Shown piece after piece: positions 27,154 through 37,818 of a stretch of 64,000 bases of DNA. The notes beneath the pieces are model-generated. The model searched no databases. It was not told the origin of the DNA and saw only the letters and a program-made list of their open reading frames with translations. Position numbers and translations under genes: made by a program. Source of the DNA: Sinorhizobium chiapasense (GTDB taxonomy: Bacteria > Pseudomonadota > Alphaproteobacteria > Rhizobiales > Rhizobiaceae); contig NZ_CP133152.1 in the NCBI RefSeq assembly GCF_036488675.1, positions 1,054,001 to 1,118,000 of the forward strand, written 5' to 3'. How positions within the stretch are numbered: the stretch's first letter is position 1; the number at the start of each line of letters is the position of its first letter.

Positions 27154-28239
27154 CTACTGTCTCTTACCGGGGTCATCCGCAGATCCAATCCAGCTTCTAT
27201 CCGGGACGCGGGCGGAGACCTCGTTCCCCTGCACCTTCAAAGATTTGACCGTGCCGAGAACGGCATCTGCCACGACCGATGAGCCCAGGGCGTTCCAGTG
27301 GCCCTCGCCATTCACAAAGTCGAATGGCTGCCGGGAAAGGGCATATTTGGTGGCAAAAGCGGATGACAGGTCGCAGATCGCTATGCCTTGCGTCGCCGCG
27401 CGGCCGGCAAGCAGGTCGAACTCCTTCGTGTGCAACTTGCCTCTGCCAGTATATATTGCCCCTCGTTCAGCATCGAACGCCAAAACGACTTTGATCCCGC
27501 TTCTCTGCAAGGCGGCGATTTCGTCCAGAAATCTCTCGACAGCGTTCTCCAGCGCGCCACTTTCCGGTTCAGACTGCAAAGCGGCCTCCTCTCCTCGGCG
27601 TGAACCGGAGAAGATCATCGAAGGACCGAACTTCAGATTATAGAGGACATATGAGGCGAACCGACTCTTGAGCAGCGCGTTGCGGAGGCCGGACTCTGTG
27701 TCCCTGCGGAGCGCCAAGCTGCCGTCGGGCTCCCTGCTGAACCAGTATCCCCGGCGCTTCGGACGAAGACTGTCGAGAAGATCTCCGTCGGTAATCACGA
27801 ACACGATGAACGACGACTTCAGATGGCGCTGAACCCAATTCGCGGTCACGATATAGTCCGGAATGTCCGCGCCAGCGCGCCCGAGGGACGTGGCCCTGAG
27901 GTCGCTCTGTTTCTTATTGATGAGCGGAGCCAACCGCTCGTCAAAATTCAGCATGGACGCTTCGACGAAGCTGTCCCCGATGATAACCAGTTTGGTGTCT
28001 CTTTCCGGTTCGGGGCTTGAGAAGCCGAGCGAGTTGAAGCGCCCCCGCACGACGCCCCTCAAATCCCACCCCTGCGAGAAGACGTACTCGTTAAACGGCT
28101 GGTTGCGGATGAAAGGATGGTCTGCGGTCACGGGCGGATTTTCCCAACCCGACATGACAGGCAGTACACGGCAAAGGCCCTCGAGGGCCAGCAGGCCGAA
28201 CAAGATACCAGCGAACAACTGAAGTACGTTTCTGACCAT
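27154..28239 (-). CDS. SGNH-hydrolase-like acyl transfer protein (AlgJ/AlgX-like)
   Basis: A 361-aa protein with a single N-terminal signal anchor (MVRNVLQLFAGILFGLLALE), then a periplasmic SGNH domain: LVIIGDSFVEASMLNFDERL (Ser block) and FVNGEGHWNALGSSVVADAV (His block). Start ATG 28239 lies 9 bp after the stop of the MBOAT gene, so the pair is cotranscribed. In alginate and related systems an MBOAT protein passes acyl groups across the membrane and an SGNH partner puts them on the polymer; the same division of labour is inferred here. The C-terminal tail is hydrophilic. Confidence 0.85.
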   Translation of the reverse strand: MVRNVLQLFAGILFGLLALEGLCRVLPVMSGWENPPVTADHPFIRNQPFNEYVFSQGWDLRGVVRGRFNSLGFSSPEPERDTKLVIIGDSFVEASMLNFDERLAPLINKKQSDLRATSLGRAGADIPDYIVTANWVQRHLKSSFIVFVITDGDLLDSLRPKRRGYWFSREPDGSLALRRDTESGLRNALLKSRFASYVLYNLKFGPSMIFSGSRRGEEAALQSEPESGALENAVERFLDEIAALQRSGIKVVLAFDAERGAIYTGRGKLHTKEFDLLAGRAATQGIAICDLSSAFATKYALSRQPFDFVNGEGHWNALGSSVVADAVLGTVKSLKVQGNEVSARVPDRSWIGSADDPGKRQ

Positions 28240-28247
28240 CTCGGGCC

Positions 28248-29705
28248 TCAAAAATTGAAGTAGATGAATTCGGAAACTCCACGTGACGTGTTGATGACGA
28301 GAAGGGTCATCACGAAGACGAGAGCAGACCCAACGACGGGAAAGGACACGAGACGCTCCAAGACGGGAGCGCGAACGATCTCCTGCGAGTTTGGGGCGAA
28401 CCAGGTGATGACAAGGCCGACCGAGAGGATGGCAGCGATGCGCCACGGCGCCTCAGCATCGCCGAACATCCTGATCAGCGTCGCCGGCGCGTCGGCCACA
28501 GGTTCGTGAAAGACATCAACCAGCATTGCCGAAAGTATGGTCGCTGCTCCCGAAAAGGTCTCACTTCGGAAGAACACCCAAGCAAGGATCACCACCAGAA
28601 AAGTGAGAAGACGCGCGCTCATCTTCTCGACGACCCCGTGGCAGACAGCAGCGCCGCCCGCAGAAAACCGATGATTGACGACGAGATACAATCCGTGCAG
28701 ACCGCCCCAGACAACAAATGTCCAGCTTGCACCGTGCCAAAGCCCACCAATGAGCATCGTGGTCATGAGGTTTACGTAGCGGGAGCCACGCTTGCTCCCC
28801 CCGAGCGGAATATAGACGTAATCCCTCAGGAAGGCGGAGAGGCTCATGTGCCAGCGGCGCCAGAAATCAATGATCGAGGTCGCCTTGTAGGGTGAGTTGA
28901 AATTATAAGGGATGTCGACATTCATCATCTTGGCAAGGCCAACGGCCATATCAGAGTATCCCGAAAAATCGAAATAGATCTGGAAGGTATAGGCCAGCGC
29001 GCCAGTCCAGGCGGCGACCGCGGCAACATCCTGCCCGGAATCTGCTGCGGTGAACACCGGCGTTGCGTATAGTGCAAACGTGTCGGCTAATATGACCTTC
29101 TTGGCCAGGCCAATCGTGAAGTACATGAAGCCGGTCGCTATGTTGTCCCACTGAACGCGATATGTAGCATCCTTGGCGAACTGGGGAATTATGCTGCCAT
29201 GATGGAGGATTGGACCGGCAACAAGATGCGGAAAGTAGGTTACGAAGAGCAGATACCTGACGAAATTCAGGTCCCTTACTTCCTTGCGGTACGTGTCAAC
29301 AAGAAAAGCCGTTTGCGTAAAAGTGTAGAATGAAATTCCAAGCGGGAGAACAAGCTCCCAATGCTCCAGATGCGATCCTGACAGATAATTCAACGTGTCG
29401 ACGGAGAAATCTAGATATTTGTAGAGGAATATTATAACGAGATTTACTGTTATGGCTGCCGAAAGAGCAATTTTTCTTCGAAATGGCGCATCCTGAACGG
29501 AAATCACGTATGCCGCGGCGTAGTTAAACAAAATCGAAAGCGAAAGGATTACGGCATAACTTATCTCCCAGACAGAAATAAAGAAAAGAGATGCAAGGCC
29601 GACGAAGAGTGATGCAGCGTTTGGATAACGTCGGCCAAGCGCAAAGAATACGATGAGTACGATTGGCAAATATAATATAAAAAATTCAAATGAATTAAAT
29701 AGCAT
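28248..29705 (-). CDS. MBOAT-family membrane O-acyltransferase (AlgI-like)
   Basis: A 485-aa polytopic protein. MBOAT/AlgI hallmarks: LPLGISFYTFTQTAFLVDTY, LVAGPILHHGSIIPQF, FDFSGYSDMAVGLAKMM, and IDFWRRWHMSLSAFLRDYVY followed by MLIGGLWHGASWTFVVWGGL, which contains the invariant histidine. It moves an acetyl or other acyl group from a cytosolic donor through the membrane for polysaccharide O-acylation. The start at ATG 29705 has GAGGGGCGAG upstream. First gene of the pair with the SGNH gene 9 bp downstream. Confidence 0.92.
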   Translation of the reverse strand: MLFNSFEFFILYLPIVLIVFFALGRRYPNAASLFVGLASLFFISVWEISYAVILSLSILFNYAAAYVISVQDAPFRRKIALSAAITVNLVIIFLYKYLDFSVDTLNYLSGSHLEHWELVLPLGISFYTFTQTAFLVDTYRKEVRDLNFVRYLLFVTYFPHLVAGPILHHGSIIPQFAKDATYRVQWDNIATGFMYFTIGLAKKVILADTFALYATPVFTAADSGQDVAAVAAWTGALAYTFQIYFDFSGYSDMAVGLAKMMNVDIPYNFNSPYKATSIIDFWRRWHMSLSAFLRDYVYIPLGGSKRGSRYVNLMTTMLIGGLWHGASWTFVVWGGLHGLYLVVNHRFSAGGAAVCHGVVEKMSARLLTFLVVILAWVFFRSETFSGAATILSAMLVDVFHEPVADAPATLIRMFGDAEAPWRIAAILSVGLVITWFAPNSQEIVRAPVLERLVSFPVVGSALVFVMTLLVINTSRGVSEFIYFNF

Positions 29706-29974
29706 CTCGCCCCTCACAAATCCGCAAGAATCATACTAAAGGCGCTTCAAAGCGATTTCGTCTCGACACCGTCTCAGTCGTTAACAACATGTGCGGCAAC
29801 AACCGGCTACGTGTGTGCCCAAGCGTTGCACCACATTCACGGAGCGTCGAAGCTTTGGGGGCAAAGATCCGCTTGCCGTCAACAGTTCAATCTGAGAGTT
29901 GCCCGCTCATGATAATCGCGCGGAGGACGGGCGGGAACTGGCAGACCGTGATCCAATCACCCTCGCCTCAAATA

Positions 29975-31366
29975 TCAATCACCCGCCAATACGCTCAGGT
30001 ATTCTTCTATATTGGACCAGCCGTCCTCGTCGCGGTCGGCCCAAGCGTCGTTCCCGTTCGTCTTGTCCAGCCCCGGACGGCTCTCCTCCCACTGGTCCGG
30101 CATACCGTCCTGGTCGGAATCCGGCTCAGCACCAAGCTCGGGCAGTTCCGGCCATCCACCGACCTGGTCCGGACCGTTGATCACGGTGCCCGTACGATCT
30201 CGTACCGACGCCAGCAGCTGCTCATCGAGAGCGTCCTTGACGGTGCCCACGCGCCCGCCCGCTCCGACACGGGGCGAAAGGTATTCAACGAGCCTCTCGG
30301 CCGGGACTGGCATAGCGATATCGGCTATCCCGTCTACGGTACGCAGTTGTCCCTCTGCCAACTTGATATTGGCCGGCCGCGGCTTATCGCTGCCATTGTC
30401 CAACATCATGTTGCGGCCGGCTTCAACCGTGACCGCATGGTCGGTGAGGTTGAAAGTCTCGACTATGGGCGCTTCTTTCCTTTTCGTCGCCGGACCGAAT
30501 ACAGCCAGATTGTTGACATAGCGGATGGTGGTCGACGCGTAGCGGTCATAAAACTCGCCAAACTGAGTAATAGGGTTGTAAAACACGTTGCTGGCGATAT
30601 CGATCGGCCCGAGGTCCGTTCCACTGATGTCCGGATTTCTGTCTCGGTTATGAGCGAAAATATTCTGGATCACACTGACGCGGCCACATTCGCCGCCGGT
30701 CTTCACACCGGAGCATATCAACGCTCCCTTCGAGTGCCTCCCCTTCTTGTGGTTGGCACGATCAAGGCCCCAGCTGACGATGCTGTTTTGAAGCGTGACG
30801 TCGTGAGTCGAGCCTTGTTCGAAGTGAACGCTGAAGTTTTGATCGGTGGCGAACTGGATTGAGACATGATCCGCGATGACGCGATAACTGTTCTCGATCA
30901 GCAATCCGGAGACATTCGTCGCCGGTCGAGAGCTCGGGCCGGGGCGGAACTTCAGGAAACGCAACACAACATCGTGGCTGTTCTTGACGATCAGCGGCGT
31001 GAGCTGGGCTTCGCGAAGGCGAAGTTGCACACCCTGCCCGGGTGCGGTCTGGCCAGCGACGTAAACGTTGGGTCGCACAAAGATGGCATTGTCGACAAAG
31101 ATCGTGCCGCTGACATCGAAGACGCAGACGCGAGGCTCGTCACTCTCCGAGACGCAGGCGCGCAACGAACCTGGCCCGGCGTCGTTAAGATTGGTAACGT
31201 GGATGATCTTGCCGGAGCGCCAGCCAACCGCGGTACTTCCAAAACCCATGGCAGTTGGAAAGGCTTTCTCGTTTTCGACGTCGGCGGACGCTGTCCCCGC
31301 ACATAGAAAAGCAAGAGCAATCCCGAACCGAGAAACACATTTCATATCAAAATGATCGACGGACAT
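29975..31366 (-). CDS. Pectate-lyase-like secreted polysaccharide lyase (right-handed beta-helix)
   Basis: About 463 aa. A signal peptide is visible (SRFGIALAFLCAGTASA-DVE). The body has parallel beta-helix repeats with PL1/pectate-lyase-like elements: GRSGK-type start GWRSGKIIHVTNLNDAGPGS, DVVLRFLKFRPGP, HVSIQFATDQNFSV and DIASNVFYNPITQFG. The C terminus carries calcium-binding repeats (DSDQDGMPDQWEE and DRDEDGWSNIEEYLS). In this locus it may cut the exported polysaccharide or release it from the cell; plant pectin is the other possibility. Start 31366 (MSVDHFDMK) has GAAGGCGC upstream; ATG 31345 is an alternative. Confidence 0.82.
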   Translation of the reverse strand: MSVDHFDMKCVSRFGIALAFLCAGTASADVENEKAFPTAMGFGSTAVGWRSGKIIHVTNLNDAGPGSLRACVSESDEPRVCVFDVSGTIFVDNAIFVRPNVYVAGQTAPGQGVQLRLREAQLTPLIVKNSHDVVLRFLKFRPGPSSRPATNVSGLLIENSYRVIADHVSIQFATDQNFSVHFEQGSTHDVTLQNSIVSWGLDRANHKKGRHSKGALICSGVKTGGECGRVSVIQNIFAHNRDRNPDISGTDLGPIDIASNVFYNPITQFGEFYDRYASTTIRYVNNLAVFGPATKRKEAPIVETFNLTDHAVTVEAGRNMMLDNGSDKPRPANIKLAEGQLRTVDGIADIAMPVPAERLVEYLSPRVGAGGRVGTVKDALDEQLLASVRDRTGTVINGPDQVGGWPELPELGAEPDSDQDGMPDQWEESRPGLDKTNGNDAWADRDEDGWSNIEEYLSVLAGD

Positions 31367-31724
31367 CGTACTGCGCCTTCGCGGAGGAAAAGATAAATCA
31401 ACAACTAACTTTTGATCAAAAATAATATTTTCGCCGACAGTAGCATGCATTACTCAAGTTCTCAATCGGCGGACGAGGTCTAGCGCATCATGCGATCGAG
31501 CGTGACAACGGGGAGGATCTGGATCAGGAAAGGCTGCGGAAAGGCTTCCACTTCGAGCGGAAAGGGCAGCCTCAGAAGCTGGCCCTCGGCCCCGGAGGCT
31601 TATGGTCGCCAGCTGGCGTCTTTCGCGCGGTCCGGCCAACCGTTTTAGCGCTGTCATTCGCGGCCGATGCTGGCCCCGCCGTTCGGATGCATCGCATCAC
31701 CGTCAGCAAGGGGGCGGTCAGCGG
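31367..31724. other. Intergenic region upstream of the lyase gene
   Basis: 358 bp. The portion next to the lyase start (31380-31450) is AT-rich and probably holds its promoter. The rest is GC-rich with short open frames that have no ribosome site or recognisable sequence. Nothing further can be supported. Confidence 0.5.
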
Positions 31725-32471
31725 TCAGTGGCGCTCTTTCAAACTTCGAAATCGCGCCGCCGCTTCCGTTCTGTTGTGCGCGCCCAGTTTTGTAATGATG
31801 TTGTGCAGATGAATCTTCACCGTATGTTCGGACAGGCGAAACTCCGCGGCAATCAGTTTGTTTTGCAGTCCGCGGGAGACCATTTCAAGAATCTGCAGTT
31901 CGCGAGCGGTCAACTCCGAGAAACGTGCCTCATCGCTTCGAGGCCGAGGCGATATACCGCCATTTCCAGATGGCAGGGCCGCGCTATGGCCATTCTTCCT
32001 CGCCTGCAGGATCAATCCGGGTGGAAGATACTCGCCGCCGCAAAGCATCAGCCTGATCACCGACAACCATAGATCGAGTCTGAGGTTCATCGGAAGGACA
32101 CTGCGGACCAACGGTGATTCCGGGACCTTGATACGGGATGCGTCCAAGTTCTGGTCATGCGGCTCGATGACGGCGGTAAGAGACTGAGGGTGGGCATGGA
32201 GGAGTTCGGTCGATTTTTCTTCAGCTTCGTTTATCAGCGCGACGTCGAGGAGGATAAGCGACACGGGATGGGAAAAGACGTTGAAAGCCGAACCGACATC
32301 CTCGACCTGTTCGACAACGACCCATGGAAACTCTCTTTCGAGAGCTTGGATCAGCCTCTCCGAGATTGTCCCGGCATTGGCTATGATCAGGATGACGCGT
32401 TGTAGCTCGCGCCGGCGCACGGTGTCGGGCTCTCTCCCTATGCCAACTCCATCGTAATTACTCCTGCTCAT
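31725..32471 (-). CDS. LuxR-type regulator with a degenerate receiver domain
   Basis: A 248-aa protein. C-terminal LuxR helix-turn-helix: LTARELQILEMVSRGLQNKL then SEHTVKIHLHNIITKLGAHN. The N-terminal ~130 residues look like a response-regulator receiver: the Asp candidate is present (SLILLDVALI), but the acidic pair after beta-1 is missing (VILIIANAGTI) and the beta-5 Lys is not seen (VRSVLPMN). Phosphorylation control is therefore doubtful. Start ATG 32471 has GGAGGGGG upstream. Divergent from the export gene at 33004 and a second LuxR gene lies 17 kb away; both probably regulate this locus. Confidence 0.85.
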   Translation of the reverse strand: MSRSNYDGVGIGREPDTVRRRELQRVILIIANAGTISERLIQALEREFPWVVVEQVEDVGSAFNVFSHPVSLILLDVALINEAEEKSTELLHAHPQSLTAVIEPHDQNLDASRIKVPESPLVRSVLPMNLRLDLWLSVIRLMLCGGEYLPPGLILQARKNGHSAALPSGNGGISPRPRSDEARFSELTARELQILEMVSRGLQNKLIAAEFRLSEHTVKIHLHNIITKLGAHNRTEAAARFRSLKERH

Positions 32472-33003
32472 CAATGCATGTCCCCCTCCGCGGAATGCGT
32501 TGATCGGCAGGGTCCTTGCCGAGAAGAACAAACCGCATGTCTGCTACAGGCAAACGACCTTAGCCCACGCCGCGCGCGGTCGCGACGGCGCAAAAGGGCT
32601 GAGGCATGCCTAGAAGGGCGCCCCGCAACAAAATCTCGTTCCGCCTGCCCTATCCGAAGGAACTAGTTCAATGTGACGATCGCCCTCCATCTATTGATAG
32701 GGTCAACAATACTCTTCTGCCTTTACTTTGCTCGCATCATCCAAACGTCGGACAAGGGCGCACGATAACAACGCCCCTTCGTTTCGGATGAATCGACCGC
32801 TGCACTGCTTCACCAATATTGATGAAGCCGACCCACGGCGCTTCCTCTTTCAAATATTCGGAAATTTTGCACACTTGCTGTTGCAGCGTCGGAATCCTGC
32901 AGACATGCGCGTTACGCGATTCAGGTGGCGAAAAGCTTGTCGGTCAAGAACTTCTCGGTTCGACGGTACGACGAAGACACTGCTTTGCGGGTTGGAGAAA
33001 CAC
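32472..33003. other. Divergent promoter region between LuxR regulator and ExoF-like gene
   Basis: 532 bp. The frame of the export gene is open through much of it, but its N-terminal sequence before 33004 does not resemble the family and a ribosome site sits at 33004. I see no gene here. It should hold the promoters of the regulator and of the export-rml operon. Confidence 0.55.
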
Positions 33004-34308
33004 ATGAGTGCACCCTGCCGCACTTGCCGCATTTTCCTCAGAAACGGTTCCTTTGCGGCTGCGCTCGCCGTCGTCGGCGCCGTATCGACACCAGCCTGGG
33101 CCGATGCGCCAGAACTTGCGCCGAGAACGAAAATTCACCTGACGATCATGCAGTGGATGCCTACCAAGGGCGAATATGTGCCTTGGGCGCTCGGCGGCGA
33201 ATTCGTTGTTTCCGAAGCGGGTGCCATCTCGGTGCCCGTCATCGGAACCGTGACCGTCGGCAATCTCGACAAGGCTGGACTTGCTGCCGAAATCGCCAAG
33301 CGCCTGCAAAGCAAGATCGGGCTGGTGGAAGCGCCGGAGACGACCGTCGAGGTCGTCGAATACCCGCCAGTCTATGTCGTCGGAGACGTGACGACACCGG
33401 GAGAATATAAGTTCCGCCCTGGGCTCACCGCGTTGCAGGCCTTGGCCATGGGTGGCGGCGAGCTCCGCGAGACGGGCTCCGAGCCGTCGCAGGACAATAT
33501 AACGCTTGTCGGCGAGTTGCGAGGGATAGACAACGGGCAGCTGCGCAGCAACGTGAGGATCGCGCGACTGCAGGCGGAAATGTCGGGTGCGAAGGAAATA
33601 GCCTTCGCCCGACCCTTGAACGCCGACCCTGCACTTGTCGCGGCAGTCCAAGACCAGGAACGGATCATCTTTTCGACACGTGCAAACGTGCTCGCCCGGC
33701 AATCGAAGTCCTTCGCGGAACTGCGCGATCTCCTCAACCAGGAAATCCGGGTCCTCGAAGAAAAGGTGAAAGCCGCGGAAGCCAACATAGAGGCAGCCGA
33801 GCGGGAGCTCACAGGCGTGAGAACCCTCGTCGAACGGGGCGTCGCCGTCGCATCGCGACAGTCGGACCTGGAGCGTGAACTTGCAAACGATCGCGCTAAT
33901 CGCCTGGATTTCGTGACCGCCATCATGCGGGCGCGGCAGGATATCAGCGAAGCGACACGGAACCTCGAGGGGCTTTATGACAATCGTCAGGCGGAAATCG
34001 CTACCGAACTGCAATCGGAACAAGCGACGCTCGAACAACTGAAACTGAAGCGTGCCACCACGGAGAGGTTGTTGATCGACAAGCTCTCTGCTACCGAGGA
34101 CTCCGCTCAGCGCGCCGGAGAGGCAGTCTCCTTCACGATTATCCGGCGAGGCGACGGCAAAATCGACGAGTTTCCGGCGTCCGAAACGACAGCGCTGATG
34201 CCCGGAGACGTTATCAAGGTCGTCCTTCGACGGATGCCGACAACGTCCGACCAGCCTGTGCTCTCGTCTCGTTCAGCCGACCCGAAACCGAGTCAGGCCA
34301 GCCAATGA
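33004..34308 (+). CDS. Polysaccharide export (OPX/Wza-like, ExoF-type) protein
   Basis: A 434-aa periplasmic/outer-membrane export protein. Signal peptide region [23 protein letters not shown]. Poly_export domain: [20 protein letters not shown], with SLBB-type [21 protein letters not shown] long coiled-coil stretch (~residues 240-380, rich in Glu/Ala/Arg heptads) follows, as in rhizobial ExoF. It forms the exit path for polymer made by Wzx/Wzy. Start ATG 33004 has TTGGAGAAAC upstream. First gene of an export-rmlACBD-wzx run. No Wzc/ExoP-type co-polymerase was seen in the window. Confidence 0.87.
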   Translation: MSAPCRTCRIFLRNGSFAAALAVVGAVSTPAWADAPELAPRTKIHLTIMQWMPTKGEYVPWALGGEFVVSEAGAISVPVIGTVTVGNLDKAGLAAEIAKRLQSKIGLVEAPETTVEVVEYPPVYVVGDVTTPGEYKFRPGLTALQALAMGGGELRETGSEPSQDNITLVGELRGIDNGQLRSNVRIARLQAEMSGAKEIAFARPLNADPALVAAVQDQERIIFSTRANVLARQSKSFAELRDLLNQEIRVLEEKVKAAEANIEAAERELTGVRTLVERGVAVASRQSDLERELANDRANRLDFVTAIMRARQDISEATRNLEGLYDNRQAEIATELQSEQATLEQLKLKRATTERLLIDKLSATEDSAQRAGEAVSFTIIRRGDGKIDEFPASETTALMPGDVIKVVLRRMPTTSDQPVLSSRSADPKPSQASQ

Positions 34309-34375
34309 TCGACGAGATCTCACTTCCGTCACGGCCGACCGCCGCTCCGCGCAATCGACACGGGGGAAAGACAAA

Positions 34376-35254
34376 ATGAAGGGGATCATATTGGCGGGAG
34401 GAAACGGCACCCGGCTCTACCCGCTCACCATTGCGGTCTCCAAGCAGATCCTGCCGATCTACGACAAGCCAATGGTTTATTATCCGCTGAGCGTGTTGAT
34501 GCTCACCGGCATCCGGGAGATCCTCATCATCTCCACACCGCGCGACCTGCCCTGCTTCGAGGCGCTCCTCGGCGACGGTTCCGCCTTCGGGCTCAGCCTC
34601 TCCTATGCCGAACAGCCGCATCCCAATGGACTCGCCGAGGCCTTCATCATCGGCCGCGAGTTCATCGGCAATGGCAATGTCGCGATGATCCTCGGCGACA
34701 ATATCTTCTTCGGCAACGGCCTCCCGAATGTCTGCCGCCAGGCTGCATCCCGTGAAACGGGCGCCTCCGTGTTTGCCTATCGCGTCGACGATCCGGAACG
34801 CTACGGCGTCGTCACCTTCGACCAAAGGACCGGCAAGGCCAAGACGATCGAGGAGAAGCCTGCAAGGCCGAAATCCAACTGGGCGGTGACCGGCCTCTAT
34901 TTCTATGACAACGACGTCGTGGACATTGCCACGTCGATCGAGCCCTCGGCGCGAGGTGAACTCGAGATCACCACGGTCAACAACATCTATCTCGCACAGG
35001 AACAGCTGCATGTCTGCCAGCTCGGACGCGGCTATGCCTGGCTCGACACCGGCACCTATGACAGCCTGCATGACGCCTCGTCCTTCGTGCGAACGGTCGA
35101 ACGCCGTCAGGGCGTCCAGATTGCCTGTCCGGAAGAAATCGCGCTCGATGCGGGCTGGCTCGACCCCGAGGACGTCCTGAGGCGTGCCAGCCTGCTCGGG
35201 AGAACTGCCTACGGCTCCTATCTCCGCCGCCTCGTGGAGGAGCATGTCGCATGA
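34376..35254 (+). CDS. rmlA: Glucose-1-phosphate thymidylyltransferase
   Basis: A 292-aa RmlA/RfbA (EC 2.7.7.24) forming dTDP-glucose. Signatures: [52 protein letters not shown] and [20 protein letters not shown]. Strong ribosome site (GGGGGAAAG) before the ATG. First of four coupled rml genes; its stop overlaps the rmlC start by 4 bp. Confidence 0.96.
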   Translation: MKGIILAGGNGTRLYPLTIAVSKQILPIYDKPMVYYPLSVLMLTGIREILIISTPRDLPCFEALLGDGSAFGLSLSYAEQPHPNGLAEAFIIGREFIGNGNVAMILGDNIFFGNGLPNVCRQAASRETGASVFAYRVDDPERYGVVTFDQRTGKAKTIEEKPARPKSNWAVTGLYFYDNDVVDIATSIEPSARGELEITTVNNIYLAQEQLHVCQLGRGYAWLDTGTYDSLHDASSFVRTVERRQGVQIACPEEIALDAGWLDPEDVLRRASLLGRTAYGSYLRRLVEEHVA

Positions 35255-35832
35255 GCCTGGAGGTCAGAAAGCTCGACCTTGACGGGGTCCTGGAGATCCT
35301 GCCGCGCAGGATAGGAGACGACCGCGGGTTCTTTTCCGAAACCTGGAACGCACAGCAATTCGCCGACCACGGCATCGCGCTTCATTTTGTCCAGGACAAC
35401 CACTCCTATTCCGCTTCGCGAGGCGTCCTGCGGGGCCTTCACTATCAGCTTCCGCCCTACGCGCAGGACAAGCTCGTAAGGGTGGTGAAAGGTGCCATTT
35501 TCGACGTCGCAGTCGATATCCGTCAGGGCTCGCCCACCTTCGCGAAATGGGTCGCGATCGAGATATCCGCCCGCCGATGGAATCAGCTGCTGGTTCCCAA
35601 GGGTTTTGCGCACGGCTTTCTGACACTCGAACCGGACACGGAGGTGATCTACAAGGTCACGAACCCCTATTCGCCCGCCCATGATCGCGCGATCCGTTTC
35701 GACGACCCCGACATCGCCATAGCCTGGCCGCTGCCCACCGCGCAAATTCAGCTGTCTGAGAAGGATCGCACGGCTCCACAGCTCAGACAGGCCGAACTGT
35801 TCGACTTCGCTGCGAGGACAGAGCGTCCATGA
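35251..35832 (+). CDS. rmlC: dTDP-4-dehydrorhamnose 3,5-epimerase
   Basis: A 193-aa RmlC cupin (EC 5.1.3.13). Signatures: [40 protein letters not shown] with the catalytic His, and [20 protein letters not shown]. It converts dTDP-4-keto-6-deoxyglucose to the L-lyxo form. ATGA overlaps with rmlA upstream and rmlB downstream imply translational coupling. Confidence 0.96.
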   Translation: MSLEVRKLDLDGVLEILPRRIGDDRGFFSETWNAQQFADHGIALHFVQDNHSYSASRGVLRGLHYQLPPYAQDKLVRVVKGAIFDVAVDIRQGSPTFAKWVAIEISARRWNQLLVPKGFAHGFLTLEPDTEVIYKVTNPYSPAHDRAIRFDDPDIAIAWPLPTAQIQLSEKDRTAPQLRQAELFDFAARTERP

Positions 35833-36896
35833 ACATCCTCGTCACCGGCGGCGCCGGGTTCATCGGTTCCGCGCTTTGCCGGCATCTTGTGGCCGATCCA
35901 GACAACCGCGTATTCAACCTCGACAAGCTCACCTATGCCGGCAATCCGGCCTCGCTCCGGCAAATCGAGAACTTTCCGAACTACTGCTTCATCCGGGGCG
36001 ACATCTGCGACGAGGGGACCGTGGCTGGCATCCTGCGTGCCGAAAAGATCGACCGCATCATGCATCTTGCAGCAGAGACACATGTCGACCGGTCGATCGA
36101 TGGACCCGGCTCATTTATCGAGGCCAATATCCTCGGCACTTTCAGGCTGCTTCAGGCCGCGATGAAATTCTGGCGCAACCTTCCCGAAACGGCGGCCGAA
36201 CGGTTCCGCTTTCATCACGTGTCCACTGACGAGGTATTCGGCGATCTTCCCTTTGATGACAGCACATTTGACGAAGACACGCCCTATGCTCCATCCTCGC
36301 CCTATTCCGCCTCGAAGGCAGCATCCGATCATCTTGTCCGCGCCTGGCACCACACCTTTGGCCTCCCGGTCGTGATCACCAACTGCTCGAACAATTACGG
36401 TCCGTTTCACTTCCCGGAGAAGCTGGTGCCCCTGATCATTCTCAACGCACTGGAGGAAAAGCCCCTGCCGGTCTACGGCACCGGCGCCAATGTCCGCGAT
36501 TGGTTGTATGTCGACGACCACGCGCGAGCGCTGGAGCTCGTTGCTGCCAAGGGCGCGACCGGCGAAAGCTACAATATCGGCGGAGGCTCAGAACGGACCA
36601 ATCTCGCCGTCGTAGAGACGATATGCGATATTCTCGACCGCAAGAGACCACGCCGAAGCCGGAAGAGCTATCGCGACCTCATCGCATTCGTGGACGATCG
36701 TCCAGGTCACGACCGGCGTTACGCCATGGATACGGCCAAAATCGAGCGTGAACTCGGCTGGCGGCCAAGGGAAAGCTTCGAAACGGGACTGGCGCGGACG
36801 ATCGACTGGTATCTGGATAACGGTTGGTGGTGGCAGCCGATCCGCGAGCGCAGCTATCGGGGCGAGCGCCTCGGCAAGTCGGTGGCGGCGCGATGA
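35829..36896 (+). CDS. rmlB: dTDP-glucose 4,6-dehydratase
   Basis: A 355-aa extended SDR enzyme (EC 4.2.1.46). N-terminal [20 protein letters not shown], catalytic [11 protein letters not shown] (Thr-Asp-Glu triad typical of 4,6-dehydratases), and [19 protein letters not shown] with the Tyr-x3-Lys pair. It makes dTDP-4-keto-6-deoxy-D-glucose for RmlC/RmlD. Overlaps rmlC and rmlD by 4 bp each. Confidence 0.96.
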   Translation: MNILVTGGAGFIGSALCRHLVADPDNRVFNLDKLTYAGNPASLRQIENFPNYCFIRGDICDEGTVAGILRAEKIDRIMHLAAETHVDRSIDGPGSFIEANILGTFRLLQAAMKFWRNLPETAAERFRFHHVSTDEVFGDLPFDDSTFDEDTPYAPSSPYSASKAASDHLVRAWHHTFGLPVVITNCSNNYGPFHFPEKLVPLIILNALEEKPLPVYGTGANVRDWLYVDDHARALELVAAKGATGESYNIGGGSERTNLAVVETICDILDRKRPRRSRKSYRDLIAFVDDRPGHDRRYAMDTAKIERELGWRPRESFETGLARTIDWYLDNGWWWQPIRERSYRGERLGKSVAAR

Positions 36897-37792
36897 AAGT
36901 GCTCGTCACCGGCACGACCGGCCAGCTCGCAAGCAGCCTGATCGAGCGTGCGGCTCCACTGCGCGACGTCGAACTGGTCGCCATCGGCCGTCCCGAATTC
37001 GACCTCACGCAGCCGATACCGATGCGAGAGGCGATCGTTGCAGCAAGACCTGACGTGGTCATCTCGGCCGCCGCCTATACGGCCGTCGATCGTGCAGAGG
37101 ACGAGCCTGCGCTCGCTCACGCCGTCAACGTGGTGGGTGCCGCGTGTGTTGCCGAGGCAGCGGCAAAGCTCGGCGTACCCGTCATCCATCTGTCGACCGA
37201 CTACGTCTTTTCCGGCAATGACCGCCGTCCGCGCAGGGAAGATGATGAGACAGTCCCTCGCACTTTCTACGGCGCCACCAAGCTCGAAGGTGAACGGGCG
37301 GTGGCAAGCATAACGCCCCGTCACATCATCCTGCGGACAAGCTGGGTTTACAGTCCTTTCGGCAACAACTTCGTCAAAACGATGCTGAGGCTTGCCGAAA
37401 GCCGGGATACCCTCACGGTCGTCTCCGACCAATACGGTAATCCGACTTCGGCACTGGACCTGGCGACCGCCATACTCGAGATCGCCACGCAGCCGCAGAA
37501 CGATCGCTTTGGCCTCTATCACCTTGCGGGAACAGGCGAGACCAACTGGTCGGGCTTCGCGAGGCACATTCTTGCCGTCAGCCGCGCAAATGGCGGCCCG
37601 TCCGCAGCCGTGCGGGACATTGCCAGCGCCGACTACCCGACAAGGGCCCGGCGCCCACAGGACTCGCGCCTTTGCACCGACAAGTTCGAGAAAACATTCG
37701 GCCGGCGCTTGCCCGCCTGGCAGACGGGCGTGGAGACAGTCGTCCGTCGCCTCCTCTACGTCGGTCAATGGTCGAAAGTCCCTGAGAGCTGA
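36893..37792 (+). CDS. rmlD: dTDP-4-dehydrorhamnose reductase
   Basis: A 299-aa RmlD (EC 1.1.1.133), last step to dTDP-L-rhamnose. Signatures: [35 protein letters not shown] and [13 protein letters not shown] (Tyr-x3-Lys). ATG 36893 overlaps the rmlB stop by 4 bp; an upstream in-frame ATG lies inside rmlB and is rejected. The set is complete, so rhamnose is a probable constituent of the polymer. Confidence 0.95.
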   Translation: MKVLVTGTTGQLASSLIERAAPLRDVELVAIGRPEFDLTQPIPMREAIVAARPDVVISAAAYTAVDRAEDEPALAHAVNVVGAACVAEAAAKLGVPVIHLSTDYVFSGNDRRPRREDDETVPRTFYGATKLEGERAVASITPRHIILRTSWVYSPFGNNFVKTMLRLAESRDTLTVVSDQYGNPTSALDLATAILEIATQPQNDRFGLYHLAGTGETNWSGFARHILAVSRANGGPSAAVRDIASADYPTRARRPQDSRLCTDKFEKTFGRRLPAWQTGVETVVRRLLYVGQWSKVPES

Positions 37793-37818
37793 CAGGCCAT
37801 GGGAAGTGAGTAACGCCA

